Below are positions 1 through 5,948 of a DNA stretch of 11,722 nucleotides, piece by piece. The notes under the pieces are model-generated. The model ran no database searches. It saw nothing but the letters and a program-made list of their open reading frames with translations, and was not told the DNA's origin. Position numbers and translations under genes: made by a program. The stretch covers positions 1 through 11,722 of the forward strand of contig JALUKS010000078.1 in NCBI GenBank assembly GCA_027056465.1, in the 5' to 3' direction. This DNA is from Sulfurimonas sp. Lineage in GTDB: Bacteria; Campylobacterota; Campylobacteria; Campylobacterales; Sulfurimonadaceae. How positions within the stretch are numbered: position 1 is the first letter of the stretch; each line of letters starts with the position of its first letter.

Positions 1-225
1 AAACTTCTCAATGCAGTTCCAAAGATTCCACAAGAGAAGCTTATTATCGAGACTGATGGACCATATCTGACACCTACACCTCATAGAGGGGAGAGGAATG
101 AACCTTTATATACTACTTTAGTTGCAGAGAAGATGTCGGAGATTTTAGAGATACCTTTTGAAGAAGTAAGTGAAATTACTACAAAAAATGCTAAAAAATT
201 GTTTTGCATAACACTAAAGGGGTGA
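1..225 (+). CDS. tatD: TatD family metal-dependent hydrolase, C-terminal 74 residues (5' end outside window)
   Basis: The reading frame is open from base 1 and stops at TGA 223-225. It carries the C-terminal signature of TatD-type metallo-hydrolases: ETDGPYLTP (E17, D19 of the fragment), then HRGERNEP and a closing T-x-x-NAKKLF segment. In this family the Asp of the ETD motif is a metal ligand in a TIM-barrel active site; characterised members are Mg-dependent 3'-5' DNases or general phosphodiesterases acting in the cytoplasm. The usual length is about 255-265 residues, so roughly 70% of the protein lies upstream. Its position ahead of a lytic transglycosylase gene is the arrangement I recall from Campylobacter. 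The family call is firm; the exact substrate is not known from sequence. Confidence 0.9.
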   Translation, partial: KLLNAVPKIPQEKLIIETDGPYLTPTPHRGERNEPLYTTLVAEKMSEILEIPFEEVSEITTKNAKKLFCITLKG

Positions 226-270
226 AACTTTTGCATAATATCAAACTACAGACACATTATTTAGTGTTAT
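208..270 (+). terminator. Possible terminator: 11-bp inverted repeat with long loop after tatD
   Basis: ATAACACTAAA (208-218, inside the last tatD codons) is perfectly complementary to TTTAGTGTTAT (260-270), with a 41-nt loop. The 3' arm is followed by TTTTATAAAA and a second T-run near 287-293. This is the general shape of an intrinsic terminator, but the stem is AT-rich and the loop much longer than usual, so it may be weak or fortuitous. Confidence 0.4.
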
Positions 271-361
271 TTTTATAAAAAAATAATTTTTTTAAAACGG
301 CATAGTAGAATTTATATTATGGATTGATTTGGAATATATAAAAGATTAATAAAGTTTTAGA

Positions 362-376
362 TAAAATGATAAAATG
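362..376 (+). promoter_or_regulatory. Putative promoter -10 box of the envelope operon, positioned for a leaderless mRNA
   Basis: TAAAAT at 362-367 is separated by only six bases from the ATG at 374. A start site 6-7 nt after the -10 would fall on the ATG itself. No Shine-Dalgarno sequence is visible before the ATG, and no TTGACA-like -35 is present, which is normal for this phylum. The upstream 148-bp gap holds no other gene. Confidence 0.45.
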
Positions 377-1603
377 TTTAAATATCTCTTACTCTTATGT
401 GTACCACTGCTCCTCTTTGCAAACTTGACTTATGAATCAAACTCTAAAAAAGAGTTGTCTCTCTTAAGTTCTTTTGATATAGAGCCATCTTTTCTTTATG
501 ATCCTATCATGAATAATATGCGAACTAAAAATAGCTCTCTTCAAAAGAGCCATCATTTCTTTCGTACTATGAAAGATGCTTATACATTTATACCCGCTAT
601 CAAAAGTATTCTTGCAAAATATAATGTTCCTCAGGAGTTTCTCTATCTCGCGATGGCAGAATCAAACTTTAGAACGAAAGCATACTCAAATAAACGTGCA
701 GCAGGATTGTGGCAGTTTATGCCTCGTACTGGGCGACTCTATAAACTTCATATAGATGAGTATGTAGATGAGAGACGCGATCTTATAAAGTCTACAGAAG
801 CGGCTGCAAAATATCTCTCCTATTTACATAAAAAATTTGGAAAATGGTATCTAGCTGCTATTGCCTATAATTGTGGTGGAGGAAGACTGAACCGTGCTAT
901 AAAAAAAGCGGGGACAGATGATCTCTCTGTGCTTGTAGATGAAAAAAGGAAGTATATTCCGAAAGAGAGCCGTTACTATATTCGTAAAATTGTTGCATTA
1001 GCTCTTATTGGAAGTGATGAGCAGCATCTTCTCTCTAATGAGTATGAATATCTCCTTAATCGTGCAAGTGCTTACTCTATCGCAACAGTGAAGATTTCAG
1101 GTGGTGAGTCTCTTAAGCATGTTGCAAAACTCATAGATATGCCACTCAAAGATCTCAAAAAACTGAACCAGCATCTTAAGTATGACTTTGCACCTCCATA
1201 CTCTAAAAAGTATGCTATTTATATCCCTTACATTAAGCTTGCGGACTTCAAACGCAATTATCATGAATCATCTATGAGAAATATTTACAAGATACATATA
1301 GTAAGAAGAGGTGAAAATCTCTCTTATATCGGGAAAAAATATGGAGTCTCTTATCGTGTTATAAAAGACTTTAATAATCTTAAAAGTAATAGGTTAAGAC
1401 TACGACAGAAGCTTATCATTCCAATAGCCAAATCTAGTCACAAAATGAAAATAAACACTCAAAACTATTATATGGTTAAACGCGGAGACTCACTTGACTC
1501 TATTGCAAAAGCACATAGAATAAGTGTGAGAAATATTAAAATGCAAAATCATATAAAAGGTTCTCTGATAAAAATCGGAGATAGGTTGAAAATTTATGAA
1601 TAA
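374..1603 (+). CDS. mltD: Membrane-bound lytic murein transglycosylase, MltD-like (SLT domain plus LysM repeats)
   Basis: This 409-residue secreted enzyme is predicted to cleave the glycan strands of peptidoglycan between MurNAc and GlcNAc, giving 1,6-anhydro ends. Residues 1-17 form a hydrophobic signal peptide ending in LLLFA; no lipobox Cys is seen. The family-1 lysozyme-like SLT domain spans about 75-215 and shows the expected motifs: catalytic Glu96 in AMAESNF, GLWQFMP (111-117) and AYNCGGG (164-170). Two clear LysM peptidoglycan-binding modules follow at about 305-350 and 365-408, and a degenerate LysM-like stretch sits at 236-285. This SLT-then-LysM order matches MltD, although the E. 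coli protein is a lipoprotein. The ATG at 374 is chosen because the signal peptide starts there. It overlaps rlpA by 8 bp (1596-1603), so the two cell-wall lytic enzymes are probably co-translated. Confidence 0.9.
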   Translation: MFKYLLLLCVPLLLFANLTYESNSKKELSLLSSFDIEPSFLYDPIMNNMRTKNSSLQKSHHFFRTMKDAYTFIPAIKSILAKYNVPQEFLYLAMAESNFRTKAYSNKRAAGLWQFMPRTGRLYKLHIDEYVDERRDLIKSTEAAAKYLSYLHKKFGKWYLAAIAYNCGGGRLNRAIKKAGTDDLSVLVDEKRKYIPKESRYYIRKIVALALIGSDEQHLLSNEYEYLLNRASAYSIATVKISGGESLKHVAKLIDMPLKDLKKLNQHLKYDFAPPYSKKYAIYIPYIKLADFKRNYHESSMRNIYKIHIVRRGENLSYIGKKYGVSYRVIKDFNNLKSNRLRLRQKLIIPIAKSSHKMKINTQNYYMVKRGDSLDSIAKAHRISVRNIKMQNHIKGSLIKIGDRLKIYE

Positions 1604-2384
1604 ATTAGCTATTATAGGAGTCTACACACTTGTTATATTTATGAGTGCATGTAGTACAAGAGGGACAGGTTCTTATAAACATAAAGTCTATTCTCAACCA
1701 AAAACTTATTCTCAACTAAAAACCTACTCTCACCCAACGATGAGACCCTATACTGTACGAGGTGTCAGATATTATCCTACAGTTGTCAGTGTTGGTGATG
1801 AGTTTCGAGGAAATGCTTCTTGGTACGGTCCAAACTTCCATGGTAAGCTCACTTCTAGTGGTGAGATTTATAATATGCATACTATGACAGCGGCACATAA
1901 AACACTACCAATGAATACTATAGTAAGAGTTACAAATCGCAGAAATGGTCTTAGTGTTATAGTTCGGATTAACGATAGAGGTCCTTTTGTAGCAACTCGT
2001 ATTATTGATCTCTCTAATGCAGCAGCAAAAAAGATACAGATGATAGGTACAGGAACAGCACCAGTTACTTTAGAAGTCTTGGGCTTTAAGACAAAAGGTG
2101 AAAAAAGTATACCAACGAAAAAAGAGATGAAGAGAACATCTCAGAGTAAATCTACAGGTAATTTTGCACTACAAATTGGTTCCTTTTCTCATATAAAAGG
2201 TGCACTAATTACTCAAGAAAAGTACAATGGTATTGATGGTTATAAAACTACTATAAAAGATATTGAGAGTTCCAATGGACGTATGTTTAAGGTTATCCTT
2301 ACCGGATTTAAAAGCGAACAAGAGGCAAGAGATTATAAGAAAAACAGTCAATTTAACAGAACATTTATACTAAGAGAGGAATAA
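1596..2384 (+). CDS. rlpA: RlpA-like septal ring lytic transglycosylase lipoprotein with SPOR domain
   Basis: The protein is a 262-residue putative outer-membrane lipoprotein. The N-terminus is a type II signal peptide with the lipobox MSAC, making Cys19 the acylated residue. A double-psi beta-barrel domain covers about 72-162, beginning GNASWYGPNFHGKLTSSGE. It keeps the two residues reported as essential in RlpA enzymes: His101 in TAAHKTLPM and Asp127 in NDRGPF. A SPOR domain (about 188-260, starting GNFALQIGSF) should bind denuded glycan strands at division sites. Family members cleave peptidoglycan glycans that lack stem peptides. Between the lipid anchor and the barrel is a short repetitive linker (YSQPKT, YSQLKT, YSHPTM). 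It overlaps the upstream transglycosylase gene by 8 bp and ends 3 bp before hisB. Confidence 0.9.
   Translation: MNKLAIIGVYTLVIFMSACSTRGTGSYKHKVYSQPKTYSQLKTYSHPTMRPYTVRGVRYYPTVVSVGDEFRGNASWYGPNFHGKLTSSGEIYNMHTMTAAHKTLPMNTIVRVTNRRNGLSVIVRINDRGPFVATRIIDLSNAAAKKIQMIGTGTAPVTLEVLGFKTKGEKSIPTKKEMKRTSQSKSTGNFALQIGSFSHIKGALITQEKYNGIDGYKTTIKDIESSNGRMFKVILTGFKSEQEARDYKKNSQFNRTFILREE
1688..1741 (+). repeat. 18-bp tandem repeat, about three units, in the rlpA linker
   Basis: Three consecutive 18-base units begin at 1688, 1706 and 1724. The first two differ at only two positions (CTATTCTCAACCAAAAAC versus TTATTCTCAACTAAAAAC); the third is more diverged. They encode the hexapeptides YSQPKT, YSQLKT and YSHPTM, residues 32-49, between lipid anchor and catalytic domain. 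Confidence 0.8.
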
Positions 2385-2387
2385 AAT

Positions 2388-2960
2388 ATGATAACAAAAA
2401 CTAGAAAAACAAAAGAGACAGATATAACAGTAGCACTAACACTTAGTGGTAGAGGTAAGAGCAACATTGCAACAGGTGTTGGATTTTTAGACCATATGCT
2501 AGAGAGTTTCTCAAAGCACTCTCTTATTGACCTCAATATCACTTGTAAAGGCGATACTCATATTGATGATCATCATAGTGTTGAAGATATTGGCATCGTG
2601 ATAGGTTCTCTTCTCGCTGAAGCACTCTATCCTATAAAAGAGATGGAACGTTTCGGAAGTGCAAATATCGTAATGGATGAGGCTTGTGTCTCTTGTGATT
2701 TAGATTTGAGTAATCGCCCATTTTTAGTGTTTGAACTCTCTCCTACTGGTAAGGTTGGTAACTTCGATACAGAATTAGTAGAAGAATTTTTCCGTGCTTT
2801 TGTACTGAATGCTTGTATCAGCGCTCATATCGTTGAAATTCGTGGAAAAAACAAACATCATATTATAGAGGCTGCGTTTAAATCTCTCGCAGTAGCTCTT
2901 CGCCGTGCTACAGCTAAAAATGAACGTGTTGGTATCCCTAGTACAAAAGATGTTTTATGA
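2388..2960 (+). CDS. hisB: Imidazoleglycerol-phosphate dehydratase (monofunctional)
   Basis: HisB catalyses the Mn-dependent dehydration of imidazole glycerol phosphate to imidazole acetol phosphate in histidine biosynthesis. The 190-residue length fits the monofunctional enzyme; there is no N-terminal HAD phosphatase domain as in the E. coli-type fusion. Conserved metal-binding motifs are present in both halves: GVGFLDHML (31-38), DDHHSVEDIG (60-69) and the second-half NKHHIIEAAFKSLA (155-168). A good Shine-Dalgarno (AGAGGA) lies 7 nt before the ATG. It is not with other his genes here; it is embedded in an envelope operon, 3 bp after rlpA and overlapping kdsC by the four bases ATGA. Confidence 0.96.
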   Translation: MITKTRKTKETDITVALTLSGRGKSNIATGVGFLDHMLESFSKHSLIDLNITCKGDTHIDDHHSVEDIGIVIGSLLAEALYPIKEMERFGSANIVMDEACVSCDLDLSNRPFLVFELSPTGKVGNFDTELVEEFFRAFVLNACISAHIVEIRGKNKHHIIEAAFKSLAVALRRATAKNERVGIPSTKDVL

Positions 2961-3457
2961 TTAAACTTATAGTTTTAGATGTAGATGGTTGTCTTAGCAA
3001 TGGTAAACTTATCTATGATGCTAATGGTGTTGAGAGTAAAAACTTTAGTGTTAAAGATGGTTTAGGCATTACGACTTGGATAAAGATGGGACATAGTGTT
3101 GCCATTATCACCGGAAGAAATTCTAGCATAGTCAAAAAACGTGCTGAAGAGCTGGGTATTACACACTTGTATCAAGGTGTACGGGATAAAGATAGAGTAC
3201 TTAAAGAGATTATAAACTCTTTAAGTCTAAAACTTTATGAGGTAGCTGCGATTGGTGATGATTTAAATGACTATGGAATGCTTAGTGTTGTCGGGAGAAG
3301 TTTTACACCGAGAAACGGAGTCAAAGAAGTTCAAGCACTTGTAAATACCATACTCACAAAAGAGGGTGGGGATGGAGCAGTTCGAGAAATGATAGAGACA
3401 ATAGTTGATGAAAATAACCAAAGAGAAGAGTTTCTTTCTATTTGGATAAAAGGATAA
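2957..3457 (+). CDS. kdsC: 3-deoxy-D-manno-octulosonate 8-phosphate phosphatase (KdsC, HAD superfamily)
   Basis: KdsC removes phosphate from Kdo-8-phosphate to give Kdo, the sugar linking lipid A to the LPS core. The 166-residue protein has the capless HAD layout of this family: motif I DVDGCLSNG with nucleophile Asp8 and acid/base Asp10, SVKDGLG (31-37), motif II ITGRNS with Thr52, a motif-III-type Lys in VRDKD (75-79), and GDDLND (100-105) for Mg binding. The C-terminal GGDGAVREMIE is typical of KdsC and contributes to the tetramer active site. Its ATG overlaps the hisB stop (ATGA), so translation is probably coupled. The following gene is lptC, whose frame continues directly after the kdsC TAA, which is unusual (see findings). 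Confidence 0.95.
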   Translation: MIKLIVLDVDGCLSNGKLIYDANGVESKNFSVKDGLGITTWIKMGHSVAIITGRNSSIVKKRAEELGITHLYQGVRDKDRVLKEIINSLSLKLYEVAAIGDDLNDYGMLSVVGRSFTPRNGVKEVQALVNTILTKEGGDGAVREMIETIVDENNQREEFLSIWIKG

Positions 3458-3460
3458 GTT

Positions 3461-3979
3461 ATAAATATAAATCTTTTTTTTGTAGTAATACTGAGTGGAC
3501 TCATGCTTATCTATTTTCTTTTTGAACCCATTAAAACAACTAAACAAAAGTATGTAGATTTAGCACAGCTAAATGTTGGGGAATTTATACTCTATGATTT
3601 AGATACAAAAGGACTCAAAACAATTATGACTGGTAAAAAGGCACTACGTTTTAGTAATAGATACATAGTAGATGATATAAACTATACAGATAATTCTAAG
3701 AAGTTCATCTCAAATATGAAAGCAAATCATGGAGTTTATAAAGCAAACTTAGTAGACTTAAAGGGTAATGTAGTGTATGTTAGAGAGGATGGTATCACCT
3801 TTAATACCGATTCGATGCTCTATAATACTACTACAAAGATAGTAACTACAAAAGATTACTACACCTCAAATAAAGGTGAGAGTCAGATGAGTGGAACAGG
3901 CTTGAGTTATAATGCAGCATTAAAACAGATGAAGTCAAAAAAAATAAAAATAATATATAAACTAGATGAGGAAAAGTAA
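3461..3979 (+). CDS. lptC: LPS export system protein LptC, probably starting at a non-ATG codon (ATA 3461)
   Basis: LptC is the single-pass inner-membrane protein that passes LPS from the LptB2FG transporter to periplasmic LptA. An N-terminal membrane helix is followed by an OstA/LptC-type beta-jellyroll of about 130 residues, including the family-like KANHGVYKANLVDLKGNVVY region. The first ATG in frame (3503) would cut the membrane helix in half, giving MLIYFLFEP as N-terminus. The frame is open upstream back to the kdsC stop, and the extra residues NINLFFVVILSGL complete a textbook helix. An AAAGGA Shine-Dalgarno at 3449-3454 lies 6 nt before an ATA codon at 3461, with no ATG, GTG or TTG available between. 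I therefore extend the gene to 3461 (172 residues); the conservative start is 3503 (158 residues). The gene overlaps lptA by one base. Confidence 0.8.
   Translation: MNINLFFVVILSGLMLIYFLFEPIKTTKQKYVDLAQLNVGEFILYDLDTKGLKTIMTGKKALRFSNRYIVDDINYTDNSKKFISNMKANHGVYKANLVDLKGNVVYVREDGITFNTDSMLYNTTTKIVTTKDYYTSNKGESQMSGTGLSYNAALKQMKSKKIKIIYKLDEEK
3964..3976 (+). promoter_or_regulatory. Shine-Dalgarno for lptA embedded in the lptC C-terminal codons (copy 1 of a 13-base motif)
   Basis: AGATGAGGAAAAG occurs here and again, identically, at 4431-4443 before engB. In both places it encodes an acidic-basic C-terminal tail of the upstream protein (D-E-E-K) and supplies a strong GAGGAAAA ribosome-binding site for the overlapping TAATG start. 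Confidence 0.7.
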
Positions 3980-4449
3980 TGAAATATATTTTACTAATAG
4001 CAATTTTTTGTAGTAATATACTCTTAGCAAAAGAACTTAAAATAGTAGCAGATACATTTAGTGCAGATGAGCTTAAAGGTATCTCGATATTTACAGGAAA
4101 TGTAAAAATTAAAAGGTATCACGATGAGCTAAATGCTACAAAAGTTACTATTTACACAGATAAAGATAATAAGCCTACAAAGTTTATGGCTATTGGAGAT
4201 GTCTCTTTTAAAGTAGAAACAGAAGCTTTGGCAAAGTATGAGGGTGTCGCACAAAAGGTAATTTATTTGCCTCTTAAAAAGGAATATAAATTTTATGGGA
4301 ATGTGCATTTAAAACAGGTAAATGAGAAAAAAGAGATTCTTGGTAATGAAGTAACACTTAATGCCATTGATGGTACAGCAAATGCAAATGGGCTGAAAAA
4401 AGCACCAGTAATCATGATATTTGACATGAAAGATGAGGAAAAGAAATAA
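3979..4449 (+). CDS. lptA: LPS transport periplasmic protein LptA (OstA-like)
   Basis: LptA polymerises into the periplasmic bridge that carries LPS from LptC to LptD. The 156-residue precursor has a signal peptide (MKYILLIAIFCSNILLA, cleavage likely before Lys18). An OstA-like beta-jellyroll follows: a FTGNVKIKR strand near 38-46, MAIGDVSFK, and a second repeat FYGNVHLKQ near 104-112. It closes with a charged tail rich in Asp, Glu and Lys. Its length is slightly below that of E. coli LptA (185). Start and stop overlap lptC and engB by one base each (TAATG). The Shine-Dalgarno GAGGAAAA for this ATG lies within the last lptC codons, so translational coupling is expected. Confidence 0.88.
   Translation: MKYILLIAIFCSNILLAKELKIVADTFSADELKGISIFTGNVKIKRYHDELNATKVTIYTDKDNKPTKFMAIGDVSFKVETEALAKYEGVAQKVIYLPLKKEYKFYGNVHLKQVNEKKEILGNEVTLNAIDGTANANGLKKAPVIMIFDMKDEEKK
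4431..4443 (+). promoter_or_regulatory. Shine-Dalgarno for engB embedded in the lptA C-terminal codons (copy 2)
   Basis: This is the same 13 bases as 3964-3976. The GAGGAAAA core precedes the engB ATG at 4449, which overlaps the lptA TAA by one base. Confidence 0.7.
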
Positions 4450-5078
4450 TGGTAGAAATAGTAGAAGCAAAGTTTATAACATCAGCACCAACAGTAGCCC
4501 TAGCACCAGAGTCACTTGAACAGAATGAAGTGGTTTTTATGGCAAGAAGTAATGTAGGAAAGAGTTCACTCTTAAATGCACTCACAAATCATAAAGGTTT
4601 AGCAAAAGTCTCTTCCACTCCTGGTAAGACTCGTCTTATTAACTACTTTGACATTACTTTTATAGATAGAGACAGTGATAATGAAAAACTTATAGCGAAA
4701 TTTGTTGACCTCCCTGGTTTTGGTTATGCAAAGGTCTCTAAATCTATAAAGTATGATTGGGAAAAGAATCTTACTGATTATATTGCAGAGCGTGAACAGA
4801 TAAAACTCTTTATACATCTTATAGATTGTCGCCATCCTCATTTGGAGATAGACACAGAAGTGAGTGAATTCCTTTTTGAGCATGTTCGAGAAAATCAAGT
4901 TATTTTACAAATTTTTACAAAGATAGATAAACTCAACCAAAAAGAGCAGAGTGCTTTAAGGCGAGAGTTTCCAAATGCTATGACAGTCTCTAGCTCTAAA
5001 AAACGTGGAACACATAAAATAAACAAAGTAATCTTTGATATTCTCAAAGAGACAGAACTTACAGATGATGAAGATTAA
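4449..5078 (+). CDS. engB: Ribosome biogenesis GTPase EngB/YsxC (YihA)
   Basis: EngB is a small TRAFAC-class GTPase needed for a late step of 50S subunit assembly and is essential in most bacteria tested. The 209-residue protein has all G motifs: G1 ARSNVGKSS (32-40; the family usually reads GRSNVGKSS), switch-I Thr61 in STPGKT, G3 DLPGFGYAKV (87-96), G4 TKID (157-160) and G5 SSS (181-183). An acidic C-terminal tail ends DDED. It overlaps lptA by one base and the next gene by about 11 bases. Its place between LPS-transport genes and a PBP2 gene is, from memory, conserved in Campylobacter. Confidence 0.96.
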   Translation: MVEIVEAKFITSAPTVALAPESLEQNEVVFMARSNVGKSSLLNALTNHKGLAKVSSTPGKTRLINYFDITFIDRDSDNEKLIAKFVDLPGFGYAKVSKSIKYDWEKNLTDYIAEREQIKLFIHLIDCRHPHLEIDTEVSEFLFEHVRENQVILQIFTKIDKLNQKEQSALRREFPNAMTVSSSKKRGTHKINKVIFDILKETELTDDED

Positions 5079-5532
5079 ATACCAAAAAGCAAAACTCTCA
5101 AATATTAATGAGATGCGAGAACTTATCCTTCCAGAAGTTGAAAGTGGTGTGATTCTCGATAGAAGTGAAGATGAAATTGCTACAAATATCCGTTCTTACA
5201 CTCTTGCTTACAAAGAGGATACTCTTGTAGGTTTTACAGCACTGCATATTCACACAAATGACCTTGCTGAAGTACGTTCACTTATAGTTAAAGATGGTTT
5301 ACGTGGACAGAAAATAGGAGAAAATCTAGTGAAAAGTGCTTTAGAAGAAGCAGTTTATTTAGGTATACAAAGAGTACTCAGTCTTACTTATAAGCAGGCA
5401 TTCTTTGAGCGTTTAGGATTTGTTGAAATACCTAAAGAGTCCCTTCCAGAGCATAAAATCTGGGCTGATTGTATTAAATGTAAACACTTCCCCGTATGCA
5501 ACGAAGTCTCTCTCATCAAAACACTCTCATAA
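5068..5532 (+). CDS. GNAT-family N-acetyltransferase, resembling short N-acetylglutamate synthase (ArgA-like)
   Basis: The 154-residue single-domain protein has a GNAT fold. The acetyl-CoA pyrophosphate loop is LRGQKIGENL (78-87), preceded by the EVRSLIVKDG strand; FFERLGFVEIP (112-122) is the typical late GNAT motif. The C-terminus LPEHKIWADC-IKCKHFPVC-NE carries three cysteines (C135, C138, C144). This looks like the ending I associate with short, kinase-less N-acetylglutamate synthases, which would make the first step of arginine synthesis. That function is a family-level inference; another small amine or amino acid could be the substrate. An ATG at 5035 in the same frame would overlap engB more deeply; I prefer 5068 (or 5065) because family members begin near M-K-I-K-Y-x-K-A. 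No clear Shine-Dalgarno is present, and the 11-base overlap with engB suggests coupling. Confidence 0.78.
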   Translation: MKIKYQKAKLSNINEMRELILPEVESGVILDRSEDEIATNIRSYTLAYKEDTLVGFTALHIHTNDLAEVRSLIVKDGLRGQKIGENLVKSALEEAVYLGIQRVLSLTYKQAFFERLGFVEIPKESLPEHKIWADCIKCKHFPVCNEVSLIKTLS

Positions 5533-5948
5533 CACTACTTTATGTAGTTGTTTTTGTACTCTACAGTAGTTTGAGTAGTATATATCCTATGCTACCACCT
5601 ATGTTCGCTGTATTATTGGTACTCTTTTCTCAGGCACTAAAAAATAAAGATACACTTTATATTGCTCTTTTATCTTTTTGTTTACTTATTTTTGAAGCAA
5701 ATAATGGATACATACTCTTTAGTTCCATCATCTATTTCTATATAGTCTATAAATTTCTTTTACCAAAAATATCGCAAAACTTTTCCTGCATATCCTGTGT
5801 CAATATATCAAGTGTTCTACTTGCATATATAGGTTATTTTCTTTTTTTATCATTACTATCTTATATCTTTTTGCTTCCAGCTCCGTATATAAGTTACTAT
5901 ATAGTTTACTATATAGTAATTGAGTTCTTCTTTGTGAGTCTTTTATGA
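5496..5948 (+). CDS. Small polytopic membrane protein, probably MreD-like (rod-shape system)
   Basis: This 150-residue protein is almost wholly hydrophobic, with about five or six predicted membrane helices (roughly residues 11-30, 33-48, 53-68, 70-89, 104-127 and 131-150) and short charged loops such as KNKD and PKIS. Size, topology and position directly before a PBP2 gene fit MreD, which works with MreC, PBP2 and RodA in elongation. Sequence motifs are too weak for a firm name, so no symbol is given. The gene overlaps the acetyltransferase by 37 bases and mrdA by four (ATGA). No Shine-Dalgarno precedes the ATG. The Campylobacter block I recall has a membrane protein at this same place. Confidence 0.72.
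   Translation: MQRSLSHQNTLITLLYVVVFVLYSSLSSIYPMLPPMFAVLLVLFSQALKNKDTLYIALLSFCLLIFEANNGYILFSSIIYFYIVYKFLLPKISQNFSCISCVNISSVLLAYIGYFLFLSLLSYIFLLPAPYISYYIVYYIVIEFFFVSLL

Noticed and set aside
226..373. Possible small RNA or small gene in the longest intergenic gap
   Set aside because: Apart from the inverted repeat and the -10 box it is low-complexity AT-rich sequence without a ribosome-binding site plus open frame or a compact stable fold.
3263..3547. 94-codon minus-strand open frame across kdsC and lptC
   Set aside because: It is antisense to two genes with conserved motifs, with a biased Tyr/Lys/Phe composition typical of an AT-rich shadow frame.
5035..5067. Longer start for the acetyltransferase at ATG 5035
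   Set aside because: It would add residues with no GNAT similarity and deepen the overlap with engB to 44 bases; the domain begins naturally at 5065/5068.
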